From the NCBI GenBank assembly GCA_947057875.1, contig CAMSEX010000013.1, positions 1-16,029 of the forward strand: a stretch of DNA of 16,029 nt, written 5' to 3'. A program made the position numbers and the translations under genes. The number at the start of each line of letters is the position of its first letter. Position 1 is the first letter of the stretch. The DNA comes from an uncultured Clostridium sp. GTDB taxonomy: Bacteria; Bacillota; Clostridia; TANB77; CAG-508. Below, piece after piece: positions 8,062 to 15,064 of the stretch. A model generated the notes under the pieces. The model worked only from the letters and a program-made list of their open reading frames with translations, was not told the origin of the DNA and ran no database searches.

Positions 8062-8844
8062 CTATTCAAAAACGCTTACTTCAATATTTTCAATCACAAC
8101 ATCTTCTAATGGTTTGTCATCTTCCTTATTAGTTTCCACAGCCGCAATTTTGTCAACCACTTCCATTCCTTCATACACTTGGCCAAAAATCGTATATTGC
8201 TGATACAAACTCAAATAACCACCATAATTTTTATATTGCTCTAATAATTCTGTTGGATAATTATAACTTTTCATATAGCCTGCTGTTTGTTCATCATAAT
8301 ATGCCTGTGTAATGAAAAATTGGCTTCCCAAACTTGGACTATTTTGTAATCCTCTACTTGCCATACACAAAGTACCTCTATATGGCACCAATTCTTCCGA
8401 CAATTCCTCTGCAAAATCTTTTCCCCAAATACTTTCTCCACCTGTTCCAGTTCCTTGTGGATCTCCACCTTGAATCATAAATTCATCAATCACTCGGTGA
8501 AAAATTACTCCATTATAATAACCATTTTTCGCATGTGTCACAAAATTTTCAACTGCTTTTGGTGCGACATCCTCAAAAAATTTTACTTTTATATCACCAT
8601 AATTTTTTATATGAAAAATTGCAATGGTATCTCCTGCTTTTGGCATAGCCATTTGCTTTTCAGCTGCTGTTTTATAATCTATATTCACTTTTTCTCCTCC
8701 TTTTTGTGTATTCGTTTGGTTACTGCTTTTACTTGTATTTTTTACTGCATTTGCTGTGTTATTTCCTACTTTTTCACTACCACAACCTGTTAGCCCAAAC
8801 AACAAAACCAGCATTATTACTATAAAACTTACTATTTTTCTCAC
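8062..8844 (-). CDS. Cyclophilin-type peptidyl-prolyl isomerase, lipoprotein
   Basis: Extracytoplasmic cis-trans prolyl isomerase of 260 residues. The N-terminus MRKIVSFIVIMLVLLFGLTGC is a lipoprotein signal with lipobox LTGC (Cys21), so the enzyme is anchored to the outer face of the membrane. A linker of Asn, Thr and Ser follows, with the cyclophilin domain from about residue 72 to the end. Signature pieces are NFVTHAKNGYYNGVIFHRVI (Arg in FHRVI is the catalytic residue), FMIQGGDPQGTGTGG, GSQFFIT and FGQVYEGMEVVDKI. An insertion of about 30 residues rich in Tyr (YMKSYNYPTELLEQYKNYGGYLSLYQQY) precedes FGQV. The start is GTG 8844, nine bases after AAGGAGGAG. It lies 28 bases downstream of mreB and probably shares its transcript, which suggests a role in folding exported wall or secreted proteins. 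Confidence 0.93.
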   Translation of the reverse strand: MRKIVSFIVIMLVLLFGLTGCGSEKVGNNTANAVKNTSKSSNQTNTQKGGEKVNIDYKTAAEKQMAMPKAGDTIAIFHIKNYGDIKVKFFEDVAPKAVENFVTHAKNGYYNGVIFHRVIDEFMIQGGDPQGTGTGGESIWGKDFAEELSEELVPYRGTLCMASRGLQNSPSLGSQFFITQAYYDEQTAGYMKSYNYPTELLEQYKNYGGYLSLYQQYTIFGQVYEGMEVVDKIAAVETNKEDDKPLEDVVIENIEVSVFE

Positions 8845-8872
8845 TTTCTTAAACTCCTCCTTTGTTTTCCTA

Positions 8873-9874
8873 CTATCTTCTGTTTCTATCCAAATTATCT
8901 AGATTATCTAACGCTTTTCCAGTTCCAATGGCAACACATGAAATAGAGTCTTCTGCAATCATTACATTAATTCCTGTTTTTTCTTGAATTAATTTATCTA
9001 ATCCGTCAATTAGACAACCTCCACCTGTCATATAAATTCCTTTGTCACTAATATCTGAAGCAAGCTCTGGTGGTGTTTTTTCCAAAACATTATGAACAGC
9101 ATCCACAATAAGCATAGAAGGCTCTTCTAATGCCTCTAACATTTCACTTGAATATACTGTAATTGTTTTAGGAAGTCCTGTGATTAAATCTCTACCACGA
9201 ACGTCCATTTCCATATCTTGAAATTTGGGATACACACAACCAATATTTAGTTTTAATTCTTCAGCTGTTCTCTCTCCAATCATCACATTGTGCTTTTTCT
9301 TAATGTAGCGAACAATTGCTTCATCAAATCTATCCCCTGCTACTTTAATCGAAGTGCTAACTACTGCTCCACCTAAAGAAATCACTGCAATATCAGTCGT
9401 TCCACCACCAATATCCACAATCATATTACCTGAAGGTTTTGAAATATCTAGCCCAGCACCAATAGCCGCTGCAATTGGCTCCTCAATCAAATAAACACGT
9501 CTAGCACCTGCATTAGAAGCTGCATCAATCACTGCCTTTTTTTCTACTTCCGTTACTTGCGAAGGTATACATATCATAATTCTTGGCGAAAAAATAAATC
9601 TACCTCTTATTTTATTAATAAAGTATTTTAGCATTTTTTCTGTATTTGTATAATTTGAAATTACACCATCTCTTAATGGTCTTGTGGCTATAATGTTTCC
9701 GGGTGTTCTTCCAAGCATTCGTCTTGCTTCATGACCAACAGCTAACACTTCACCTGATAAATTATCAACCGCAACAACAGAGGGTTCGCGCAAAACAATC
9801 CCTTTTCCTTTTACATACACAATGACAGTCGCTGTTCCTAAATCAATTCCAATATCTTGTCCAAACATCAACAT
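8873..9874 (-). CDS. mreB: Rod-shape-determining actin homologue MreB/Mbl
   Basis: Bacterial actin of 333 residues that polymerises under the membrane and guides elongation-mode peptidoglycan synthesis. The actin-fold nucleotide motifs are in order: phosphate-1 GIDLGTATVIVYVKGKGIVLREPSVVA, connect-1 VIDAASNAGARRVYLIEEPIAAAIGAGLD, phosphate-2 MIVDIGGGTTDIAVISLGG, and adenosine motif IYMTGGGCLIDGLDKLI. Two possible ATG starts (9874 and 9868) share the same AAGGGA, and 9868 has the better spacing. The gene has a good promoter at 9948-9976 and is followed by the cyclophilin lipoprotein. There are no mreC/mreD neighbours, so it may be a solitary paralogue (Mbl/MreBH-like). It contains normal GAC-GGA and CCC-GGA sequences where CGG is out of frame and causes no shift. 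Confidence 0.95.
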   Translation of the reverse strand: MLMFGQDIGIDLGTATVIVYVKGKGIVLREPSVVAVDNLSGEVLAVGHEARRMLGRTPGNIIATRPLRDGVISNYTNTEKMLKYFINKIRGRFIFSPRIMICIPSQVTEVEKKAVIDAASNAGARRVYLIEEPIAAAIGAGLDISKPSGNMIVDIGGGTTDIAVISLGGAVVSTSIKVAGDRFDEAIVRYIKKKHNVMIGERTAEELKLNIGCVYPKFQDMEMDVRGRDLITGLPKTITVYSSEMLEALEEPSMLIVDAVHNVLEKTPPELASDISDKGIYMTGGGCLIDGLDKLIQEKTGINVMIAEDSISCVAIGTGKALDNLDNLDRNRR

Positions 9875-9947
9875 TCTTCCCTTCTAAAACTTATCTATTT
9901 ATCTTGAAATTCGCATAACATTTCATTTTCGTTACAATTACATTACA

Positions 9948-9976
9948 ATTATATTACATTTTTATCATAATTTCAA
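9948..9976 (-). promoter_or_regulatory. Promoter of mreB
   Basis: -35 TTGAAA (9971-9976), 17-base spacer, -10 TATAAT (9948-9953). It lies back to back with the plus-strand glycosyltransferase promoter; the two -35 boxes are only 27 bases apart. The leader of about 70 bases contains repeated TTGTAAT/TGTAATG units (plus-strand ATTACAATTA around 9935-9955) of unknown meaning. Confidence 0.75.
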
Positions 9977-10003
9977 CCTCTTTTTCAAATTTTAATCAAT
10001 ATA

Positions 10004-10032
10004 TTGTAATTTTTTTTCATTTATGGTATAAT
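10004..10032 (+). promoter_or_regulatory. Promoter of the glycosyltransferase gene
   Basis: -35 TTGTAA (10004-10009), 17-base spacer, extended -10 TGGTATAAT with TATAAT at 10027-10032. The start codon at 10068 is preceded by AAGGAG at 10054-10059. Confidence 0.78.
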
Positions 10033-10067
10033 TTATAAGAAATTTACTAATATAAGGAGAAAAATTC

Positions 10068-11003
10068 ATGAACAAAATTTCAATTATTGTACCTTGTTAC
10101 AATGAGGAAAAAACTTTACTATTATTTTATGATGAATTAATCAAAAATATAACCACTTTTGAAAATGTAGAATTTGAATTTGTTTTTATCAATGATGGTT
10201 CTTGTGACAACACACTTGATGAAATTAAAAAATTAGCACAAAAAGATAATCGTATTAAATATTTATCTTTTTCCAGAAATTTTGGTAAAGAAGCCGCTAT
10301 TTTAGCAGGACTAGAAAATTCCACTGGTGATTTTGTCACACTTATGGATGCTGATTTGCAGGATCCCCCTCATCTTTTAAAAGAAATGTACCAAGCTGTA
10401 ACAGAAGAAAATTTCGATGCAGTTGGAACACGTAGAAGCAATCGTAAAGGCGAACCAGTTATTCGTAGTTTTTTTGCTAGAATATTTTATAAAATTATCA
10501 ACAAAATGTCCAAAATTGAAATGGTTGACGGAGCTCGTGATTATGTATTTATGAAAAGAAATGTTGTAAATGCCATTTTGTCACTTCAAGAATACAATCG
10601 TTATTCCAAAGGACTTTTTAGTTTTGTTGGTTTCCCAGTAAAATGGATTGAATACGAAAATGTGCAAAGAGTTGCAGGAGAAACAAAATGGTCTTTTTGG
10701 AAATTAGTTTCATACGCTTTAGAGGGCATTACCGCTTTTTCTACTACACCACTTATTTTGTCATCACTCATTGGACTTTTATTCTGCCTTGTTTCTTTCA
10801 TTTTTATTGTGATTATTATTATCAAAACTTTAGTTCTTGGAGATCCAACTAGTGGTTGGCCTTCACTTGTCTGTATCATTTTTATGGTAAGTGGAATTCA
10901 ATTATTCTCTCTTGGCATCATTGGACAATATTTGTCAAAAACTTATTTAGAAGTGAAAAAAAGACCAATTTATATTGTGCGTGAAAGCAATCTAAAAGAG
11001 TAA
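10068..11003 (+). CDS. GtrB/DPM1-type membrane glycosyltransferase (family 2)
   Basis: 311-residue polyprenyl-phosphate glycosyltransferase, the kind that moves a sugar from a nucleotide donor to undecaprenyl phosphate at the inner membrane face. GT-A features: SIIVPCYNEE (5-14), FINDGS (40-45), SFSRNFGKEAAILAGLE, and the metal-binding DADLQDPP with Asp94 and Asp96. MVDGARDYVFMKR and NRYSKGLFSFVGF are typical of the GtrB/CsbB/ArnC group. Two membrane helices follow (~229-256 and ~266-290), ending in IGQYLSKTYLEVKKRPIYIVRE, the amphipathic tail of the family. Donor sugar and final acceptor (wall teichoic acid, lipid or glycan) are unknown because no partner flippase or transferase is adjacent. 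It is the only plus-strand gene, with its own promoter and terminator. Its one CGG trinucleotide (GAC-GGA) is out of frame. Confidence 0.9.
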   Translation: MNKISIIVPCYNEEKTLLLFYDELIKNITTFENVEFEFVFINDGSCDNTLDEIKKLAQKDNRIKYLSFSRNFGKEAAILAGLENSTGDFVTLMDADLQDPPHLLKEMYQAVTEENFDAVGTRRSNRKGEPVIRSFFARIFYKIINKMSKIEMVDGARDYVFMKRNVVNAILSLQEYNRYSKGLFSFVGFPVKWIEYENVQRVAGETKWSFWKLVSYALEGITAFSTTPLILSSLIGLLFCLVSFIFIVIIIIKTLVLGDPTSGWPSLVCIIFMVSGIQLFSLGIIGQYLSKTYLEVKKRPIYIVRESNLKE

Positions 11004-11033
11004 AAAATATGGCAGTTTTTCTGCCATATTTTT
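11003..11033. terminator. Perfect bidirectional intrinsic terminator
   Basis: AAAAATATGGCAG (11003-11015) and CTGCCATATTTTT (11021-11033) form a 13-bp perfect stem with a TTTTT loop. The A and T tracts on both sides let it end both the plus-strand glycosyltransferase and the convergent minus-strand gene, whose stop is at 11040. Confidence 0.9.
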
Positions 11034-11039
11034 AGTATT

Positions 11040-11933
11040 TTATTCTCTTTCTCTTTCATAACTATTTGATTTTCCTTGACCTTTTCCTGCTTTTGCAAAT
11101 GTTAACACATTTTGTATTTTCATCAAAACAGCTCTACCATCAGTATTTCCAGCTCCTGCAACTCTTTCTGGATCTGTCATATCTTTCCTTTCTCTTACAG
11201 CTCTTTCAGCAATTTCAATATACTCTGGATCTACTGGTTGTTTCAAATTAATTGTAAAAGTTTGAACTACCTGTGGCTCTTTCTTTTCTTCCTTTTTTTC
11301 TAATTCTATTCCATGTCCTTCTTCTGATTCTAAGTCTATTTCTTTTTCTTCCTGTACTTTCTCTTTTGAATAAATTTGGTCATCTCCAACTTCTAAAATT
11401 TCTTTACCTAACTTAAATGGACCACCCTTGACTGACTCAGCCTCTACCTCTTCATCTTTATCAAAAAATTGTGGCAAATCATCTAGCGAAGTTTTAGGTT
11501 GAATTTTTTCCTCATTTATAGGTTCAATTGGTACAATTTTTATAACATCTATCTCTGGCATTTCATCTTCTTCAGGTAAATCTTTTGAAACAGTCTCCTC
11601 AACCATTTCTATTTCTTTCTTACTATTTCCATCAATAACAGTTTGAGCTAACTCAACAAAACTTGGAATTTCCTCTAAGACCCAATTTATTTTTTTTAAC
11701 ATATTTTCTGTTGCTAACGCTTCAAAACTATCCGTTCCACCACCATTTTTCTCAAATAATCTTTTTCCTTCTTCCTCATATTGCTTTTTTACTTCCTTTA
11801 AATTCTTTTCGCAATCACTTAATTCATCAATCATTGTCTGAATTTCTTTAATTGGTCTATCTTCGTCCATTTCTCGAATAATTTGGTCAACTCTTTTGCA
11901 ATATTCCTCTGCTTTTGTTTTTCTCTCTTCCAT
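11040..11933 (-). CDS. Hypothetical acidic coiled-coil/linker protein
   Basis: I do not recognise this 297-residue protein. Residues 1-60 are a charged helical region (KAEEYCKRVDQIIREMDEDRPIKEIQTMIDEL) that may form a coiled coil, followed by GGGTDSFEALATENMLKKINWVLEEIPSF. Residues ~105-220 are very acidic and low-complexity, probably disordered, with EEVEAESV and QEEKEIDLESEEG. The last 70 residues look folded again: VVQTFTINLKQPVDPEYIEIAERAVRERKDMTDPERV, then a Gly-rich tail. There is no signal peptide or membrane helix. ATG 11933 follows AAGGAGAG. It is the third gene of a three-gene unit with the 50-residue and 259-residue proteins, which suggests a common scaffold or assembly role, but that is inference only. 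There is no in-frame CGG. Confidence 0.7.
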   Translation of the reverse strand: MEERKTKAEEYCKRVDQIIREMDEDRPIKEIQTMIDELSDCEKNLKEVKKQYEEEGKRLFEKNGGGTDSFEALATENMLKKINWVLEEIPSFVELAQTVIDGNSKKEIEMVEETVSKDLPEEDEMPEIDVIKIVPIEPINEEKIQPKTSLDDLPQFFDKDEEVEAESVKGGPFKLGKEILEVGDDQIYSKEKVQEEKEIDLESEEGHGIELEKKEEKKEPQVVQTFTINLKQPVDPEYIEIAERAVRERKDMTDPERVAGAGNTDGRAVLMKIQNVLTFAKAGKGQGKSNSYERERE

Positions 11934-11951
11934 CTGTTTCGTTTCTCTCCT

Positions 11952-12104
11952 TTACATTAATCTTTTCAATATCGTATCAATTTCTTGTTTTAACATTTCC
12001 TCATTATCATTTATTTTTGAAAAAAGTTTTTTCATCTTCTCCAAAGACAATGAATCTAAATTAATGTATTTTCCATTAATTTCAACACTTCCCAAGCTAC
12101 TCAT
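11952..12104 (-). CDS. Hypothetical 50-residue protein
   Basis: Small gene between two larger unknown genes. ATG 12104 follows GAGGAG with ten bases between, and the stop is TAA at 11952. The protein begins MSSLGSVEINGKYINLDSLS and then has one charged helix (LEKMKKLFSKINDNEEMLKQEIDT) ending in ILKRLM. Tight spacing (22 bases after the upstream gene, 18 before the next) and a good ribosome site support it as a real coding gene. The helix may pair with the coiled coils of its neighbours. Function unknown. Confidence 0.65.
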   Translation of the reverse strand: MSSLGSVEINGKYINLDSLSLEKMKKLFSKINDNEEMLKQEIDTILKRLM

Positions 12105-12126
12105 AACTTACTTTCTCCTCTTCTAA

Positions 12127-12906
12127 TTATTTCATTTTCTCAAATATCAAATTAGTCTCATCTTTTGCTTGTTTAATTTTTGCCACAAAACGAACTGTCT
12201 TTTGACGAATTTGCTTCATATGATCTGGCAATTTTCTCTCTATCATTTCTAATTCTATGCTCATTGGTTCAATACAATACGCATTAAATTTAGTTTTACC
12301 TGTAAACATATTCTTTATTTTATTTATCCATTTCGTCAAAAAACTTTCCTCTCTTACAATAAGTTGCCCTGATTTATCTAAAAATACATTATTTAATTTA
12401 TTCTCTGCTTCCTCTATACAGTTTTCTAACTCTTTTTCACACTCATCAATAATCAAATCATAATTCTCTTTTTTTTGCATACAAGCAAACATTTTTCTTA
12501 AATAATCCTGCGCTAATTTCTCTTTTGAAGCTTCCTCCGCCTCCGATTTTATATCAAAACTTTTCTTTAAATTGGCAATTGCAATTTTTTGGTTACACTC
12601 TGCCTCTTGAAGTTCTAATTGAATATTGATGAATCTCTCTTTATATTTATCCATAATTTGCGTCATTTGTGCCTCATATTGGCTAATTGTTTTATCATAG
12701 ATTTCTTGATAATCTGCTAAATGCTGACCATAAGCTTTGGCTTGTTCTTCAAAATTAGATACCATTGATTGCACTTTTTTATCATTCAATTCTTGCAAAG
12801 TTTTCATAAAAATTGCAGTTAAAACTTTAATTTTGGCAATTTCCATTTCATTTAACTCTGTTAATTTTTCAATCAATAATACATTATTTCTATTATCTTT
12901 TCTCAT
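12127..12906 (-). CDS. Hypothetical coiled-coil protein
   Basis: I do not recognise this 259-residue protein. It is predicted to be almost entirely helical. Residues ~8-190 form long coiled-coil stretches (LTELNEMEIAKIKVLTAIF, NFEEQAKAYGQHLADYQEI, QEAECNQKIAIANLKKSF). A short basic amphipathic patch, FLTKWINKIKNMFTGKTK near residue 190-207, could touch membrane or nucleic acid. The C-terminus (PMSIELEMIERKLPDHMKQIRQKTVRFVAKIKQAKDETNLIFEKM) is helical. There is no signal peptide or membrane span. ATG 12906 immediately follows an in-frame TAG, so the start is certain. It is first in a three-gene unit driven by the promoter at 12947-12974. There is no in-frame CGG. Confidence 0.72.
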   Translation of the reverse strand: MRKDNRNNVLLIEKLTELNEMEIAKIKVLTAIFMKTLQELNDKKVQSMVSNFEEQAKAYGQHLADYQEIYDKTISQYEAQMTQIMDKYKERFINIQLELQEAECNQKIAIANLKKSFDIKSEAEEASKEKLAQDYLRKMFACMQKKENYDLIIDECEKELENCIEEAENKLNNVFLDKSGQLIVREESFLTKWINKIKNMFTGKTKFNAYCIEPMSIELEMIERKLPDHMKQIRQKTVRFVAKIKQAKDETNLIFEKMK

Positions 12907-12946
12907 CTAATTTTTCCTACTCCTTCATTTGTAATTCTCTTCTTTT

Positions 12947-12974
12947 ATTATATACTAAAATAAAAAAAAAGCAA
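12947..12974 (-). promoter_or_regulatory. Promoter of the three unknown genes, overlapping the rpmE terminator
   Basis: -35 TTGCTT (12969-12974) and -10 TATAAT (12947-12952) are 16 bases apart. The -35 box lies in the 3' arm and T tract of the rpmE terminator, so the same bases end one transcript and start the next. Confidence 0.6.
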
Positions 12975-12995
12975 TAGTTTTTTACTATTACTTCA
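12962..12995 (-). terminator. Intrinsic terminator of rpmE
   Basis: On the minus strand AGTAATAG and CTATTGCT pair (one G-U) around a TAAAAAA loop and are followed by nine Ts. It lies 34 bases after the rpmE stop. Confidence 0.8.
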
Positions 12996-13028
12996 AAATT
13001 TTTTCTATTATTAAAATTCCTCACGCAC

Positions 13029-13227
13029 CTATATTCCGTATTTTTGTTTGAATTTATCAACTCTACCACCAGTCGTATTTTGTTTTAAATTTCCTGTCCA
13101 ATAAGGATGACATTTTGAACAAACATCAACTTTCATTTCTGCTTTTGTTGAATTCGTTTCGATTACATTTCCGACAAGCACATATAATTTTTGCTGGTGT
13201 ATAATTTGGTTGGATTTCAGTTTTCAT
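13029..13227 (-). CDS. rpmE: Ribosomal protein L31, needs one +1 frameshift at CGG
   Basis: Large-subunit protein L31, zinc-binding (C+) form, which bridges the two ribosomal subunits. ATG 13227 follows AGAGGTG. Frame 0 reads MKTEIQPNYTPAKIICAC and then CGG at 13171-13173, and would end as a 33-residue fragment. Skipping base 13173 gives ICAC-G-NVIETNSTKAEMKVD, VCSKCHPYWTGNLKQN and TTGGRVDKFKQKYGI, a complete textbook L31 of 65 residues. The four zinc cysteines are Cys16, Cys18, Cys36 and Cys39; the shift falls at Gly19, between the two cysteine pairs. The gene is monocistronic, with its own promoter and terminator. Because it is far from the ATPase operon and part of the ribosome itself, it is the key independent case of CGG frameshifting. 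Confidence 0.95.
13171..13173 (-). other. CGG +1 frameshift site in rpmE
   Basis: In-frame TGT-GCT-TGT-CGG-AAA. Skipping the C (base 13173) gives TGT-GGA-AAT-GTA, i.e. the invariant C-x-C-G-N of L31. The four-base codon would be CGGA and the residue gained is Gly19. The P-site codon is TGT. Confidence 0.92.
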
Positions 13228-13265
13228 TCTATTCACCTCTCTTTTTATTTTTCACAATATTTTTA

Positions 13266-13294
13266 ATCATATCACAAATTTTTAAAGAATGCAA
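13266..13294 (-). promoter_or_regulatory. Promoter of rpmE
   Basis: -35 TTGCAT (13289-13294), 17-base spacer, extended -10 TGATATGAT with TATGAT at 13266-13271. It lies immediately after the stop of the small membrane-protein gene. Confidence 0.75.
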
Positions 13295-13301
13295 GCATTT
13301 T

Positions 13302-13562
13302 TTATTGAATTACAACAATTGTGTCTTTCTCTTCACTCTGGCTTTCTTCATCTTCTTCAAAATGACTTTCTTTTCTCACTTTTTCCTGATTTATGTTCAA
13401 GGAGTTTTCTTCATAACCACTATCCATCACACTTGTTTTACTCTCCACACTTTTGAGTTGTACTTCTAACGAAGTTCTGCTAATTAATTTGTGCATAACA
13501 TTGTAAAGACAAGCAATGATACAAACTGCTAATAAAGCTTTTTTCCAAACTTTAGCTAACAT
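13302..13562 (-). CDS. Hypothetical small single-pass membrane protein
   Basis: 86 residues, not recognised. One membrane helix near the N-terminus (MLAKVWKKALLAVCIIACLYNVMHKLI; basic before, hydrophobic ~9-22) is followed by a Ser/Glu/Lys-rich acidic tail (EEDEESQSEEKDTIVVIQ). The tail is either exported or, if the Lys-rich N-terminus stays inside, projects outside the membrane. The ATG follows AAAGGAGAAAAGTT and the gene has a strong promoter of its own, so it is probably expressed. Its position between murD and rpmE gives no functional hint. There is no in-frame CGG. Confidence 0.7.
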   Translation of the reverse strand: MLAKVWKKALLAVCIIACLYNVMHKLISRTSLEVQLKSVESKTSVMDSGYEENSLNINQEKVRKESHFEEDEESQSEEKDTIVVIQ

Positions 13563-13598
13563 AACTTTTCTCCTTTACTTCAGAATACTTCTTTCTTT

Positions 13599-13627
13599 AT
13601 TATACCTTCTTTTCTGCAAAAAGTCAA
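13599..13627 (-). promoter_or_regulatory. Promoter of the small membrane-protein gene
   Basis: -35 TTGACT (13622-13627), 17-base spacer, -10 TATAAT (13599-13604). It is the best match to the consensus in the window and starts six bases beyond the murD stop. Confidence 0.8.
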
Positions 13628-13632
13628 TATCT

Positions 13633-15042
13633 TTACACAATCTCTTTCACATACTTTTTAAATATCTTTCCACGTTCTGCAAAATTTTTGAACATATCAA
13701 AACTTGCACTCGCTGGAGAAAATAGCACAACATCTCCTTGTGCCGCAATACTCTTTGCCAATTTAACCGTCTCTCTTAAATCCGCACACATGTGTATCTT
13801 CATTTTTTTATTTTGATTTTTCAATTCCTGTTTTACCACTTTTTCAATTTTGCTACTGGTTTGCCCCACTAAAATCAATTCTTTGCAATTCTCCACTATT
13901 GGCTTAGCAAGCGGTGCATAGTCCAAATTTTTGTCATAACCACCAGCAATCAAAATAATATTTCTCAAATTAAATGCATTCAAACCAGCAATTGTCCTCG
14001 TTGGACTTGAGCTAACTGAATCATTATACCACTTCACTCTATCTTTTGTCTCAATCACCAATTCAAGGCGATGTTCCACTCCTTTAAATTGCAAAATGGT
14101 ATCACAAGCAGTTCGCATATCCACCAAATCTCTGGTTGCCATAATTGCTGCTGCTGCATTTTCAAAATTATGAACCCCACGAAGTTTCATTTCTTTCGTA
14201 TCCAAAATGTGACTTCGCAAACCATTTTCACAATATTTGATTTTCCCATCATCTACCATATAGCCATCAGCCAATTTGCTTTTACTACTAAAAAACATTA
14301 CTTTCCCATGTGCCTCTTTTTGAAAGCCTCTCGTCATCTCATTATCATAATTTAAAATTAGCAAATCTTCGTCTGTTTGATATTCAAAAATTCGCTTTTT
14401 TGCATCTATATACTCTTCCATGCTTTCGTGCTTATCCAAATGATTTGGCGTAATATTCGTAATCACCGCAACATTCGGGCTAATTTTCATATCCATTAAT
14501 TGAAAACTGCTCAATTCCAAAACTACAATATCTTCTGGTGTCATTTCTGCAATTTTTGTAAACAACGGAGTTCCAATATTGCCACCTAAAAAAACATCGT
14601 ATTCCTTTGCTTTTAAAATTTCAGAAATCAGTGTTGTTGTGGTAGTTTTTCCATCACTTCCAGTCACGCCAATCACTTTGCATGGGCTCAGCTCAATTAC
14701 CATTTCTACTTCTGTTGTAATAATCGCTCCTTTTTCTGCTTCAGCCACCAAAAATGGATTGGTTGGTAAACAACTTGGCGAACGAAAAATCAAATCAAAA
14801 CCAACTAATTTTTCCAAATATTTTTCCCCAAAAGACATTCCCATTCCATAATTCGTGATTTTTCTAACAATCTTTTGGTCTAAATCATTAATCTCTGCTT
14901 GGTCAAAAACAGTTACTTTTGCTTTTAAGTTATATAAATAATCAATCAGCGGCAAATTGCTAACACCCAACCCAATAATCGCGACTTTTCTTCCTGCCAA
15001 ATATTGGTTAAATTCAATTAACTTCTCATTTTCATAATCCAA
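13633..15042 (-). CDS. murD: UDP-N-acetylmuramoylalanine--D-glutamate ligase
   Basis: Cytoplasmic peptidoglycan enzyme that adds D-glutamate to UDP-MurNAc-L-Ala using ATP. 469 residues, slightly longer than the common ~450. The N-terminal UDP-binding domain shows GRKVAIIGLGVSNLPLIDYL. The ATP loop is GVTGSDGKTTTT (125-136). The central domain carries LELSSFQLMD and NITPNHLDKHESMEEYIDAKKRIF, with the catalytic His and the carbamylated-Lys region. The C-terminal domain begins near FKGVEHRLE, with WYNDSVSSSPTRTIAGLNAF and GGYDKNLDY, and ends with VVLFSPASASFDMFKNFAERG, diagnostic of MurD. The start is TTG 15042 with GAGG just upstream; no in-frame ATG fits. It lies 22 bases after the CMP-kinase-like gene, with which it probably forms an operon. 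There is no in-frame CGG. Confidence 0.96.
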   Translation of the reverse strand: MDYENEKLIEFNQYLAGRKVAIIGLGVSNLPLIDYLYNLKAKVTVFDQAEINDLDQKIVRKITNYGMGMSFGEKYLEKLVGFDLIFRSPSCLPTNPFLVAEAEKGAIITTEVEMVIELSPCKVIGVTGSDGKTTTTTLISEILKAKEYDVFLGGNIGTPLFTKIAEMTPEDIVVLELSSFQLMDMKISPNVAVITNITPNHLDKHESMEEYIDAKKRIFEYQTDEDLLILNYDNEMTRGFQKEAHGKVMFFSSKSKLADGYMVDDGKIKYCENGLRSHILDTKEMKLRGVHNFENAAAAIMATRDLVDMRTACDTILQFKGVEHRLELVIETKDRVKWYNDSVSSSPTRTIAGLNAFNLRNIILIAGGYDKNLDYAPLAKPIVENCKELILVGQTSSKIEKVVKQELKNQNKKMKIHMCADLRETVKLAKSIAAQGDVVLFSPASASFDMFKNFAERGKIFKKYVKEIV

Positions 15043-15064
15043 ATTACCTCAAGCCTCCTTAATT

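Noticed and set aside
9930..9960. Short ATTACAATTA repeats in the mreB leader as an operator
   Set aside because: Only two or three imperfect AT-rich units occur; they could arise by chance in such AT-rich DNA, so I do not call a regulatory site.
1241..13173. Simple reassignment of CGG to another amino acid (Trp, Gln, Arg)
   Set aside because: Reading CGG as any three-base codon leaves the wrong frame and hits stop codons within a few to ~25 codons; only a +1 step restores the family sequence.
1241..13173. Classical slippery-site programmed frameshifting (as in prfB or antizyme)
   Set aside because: P-site codons are varied and cannot re-pair well one base downstream, there is no stop codon in the A site, and no constant upstream ribosome-binding-like element or downstream hairpin is seen. 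The common element is CGG followed by N only.
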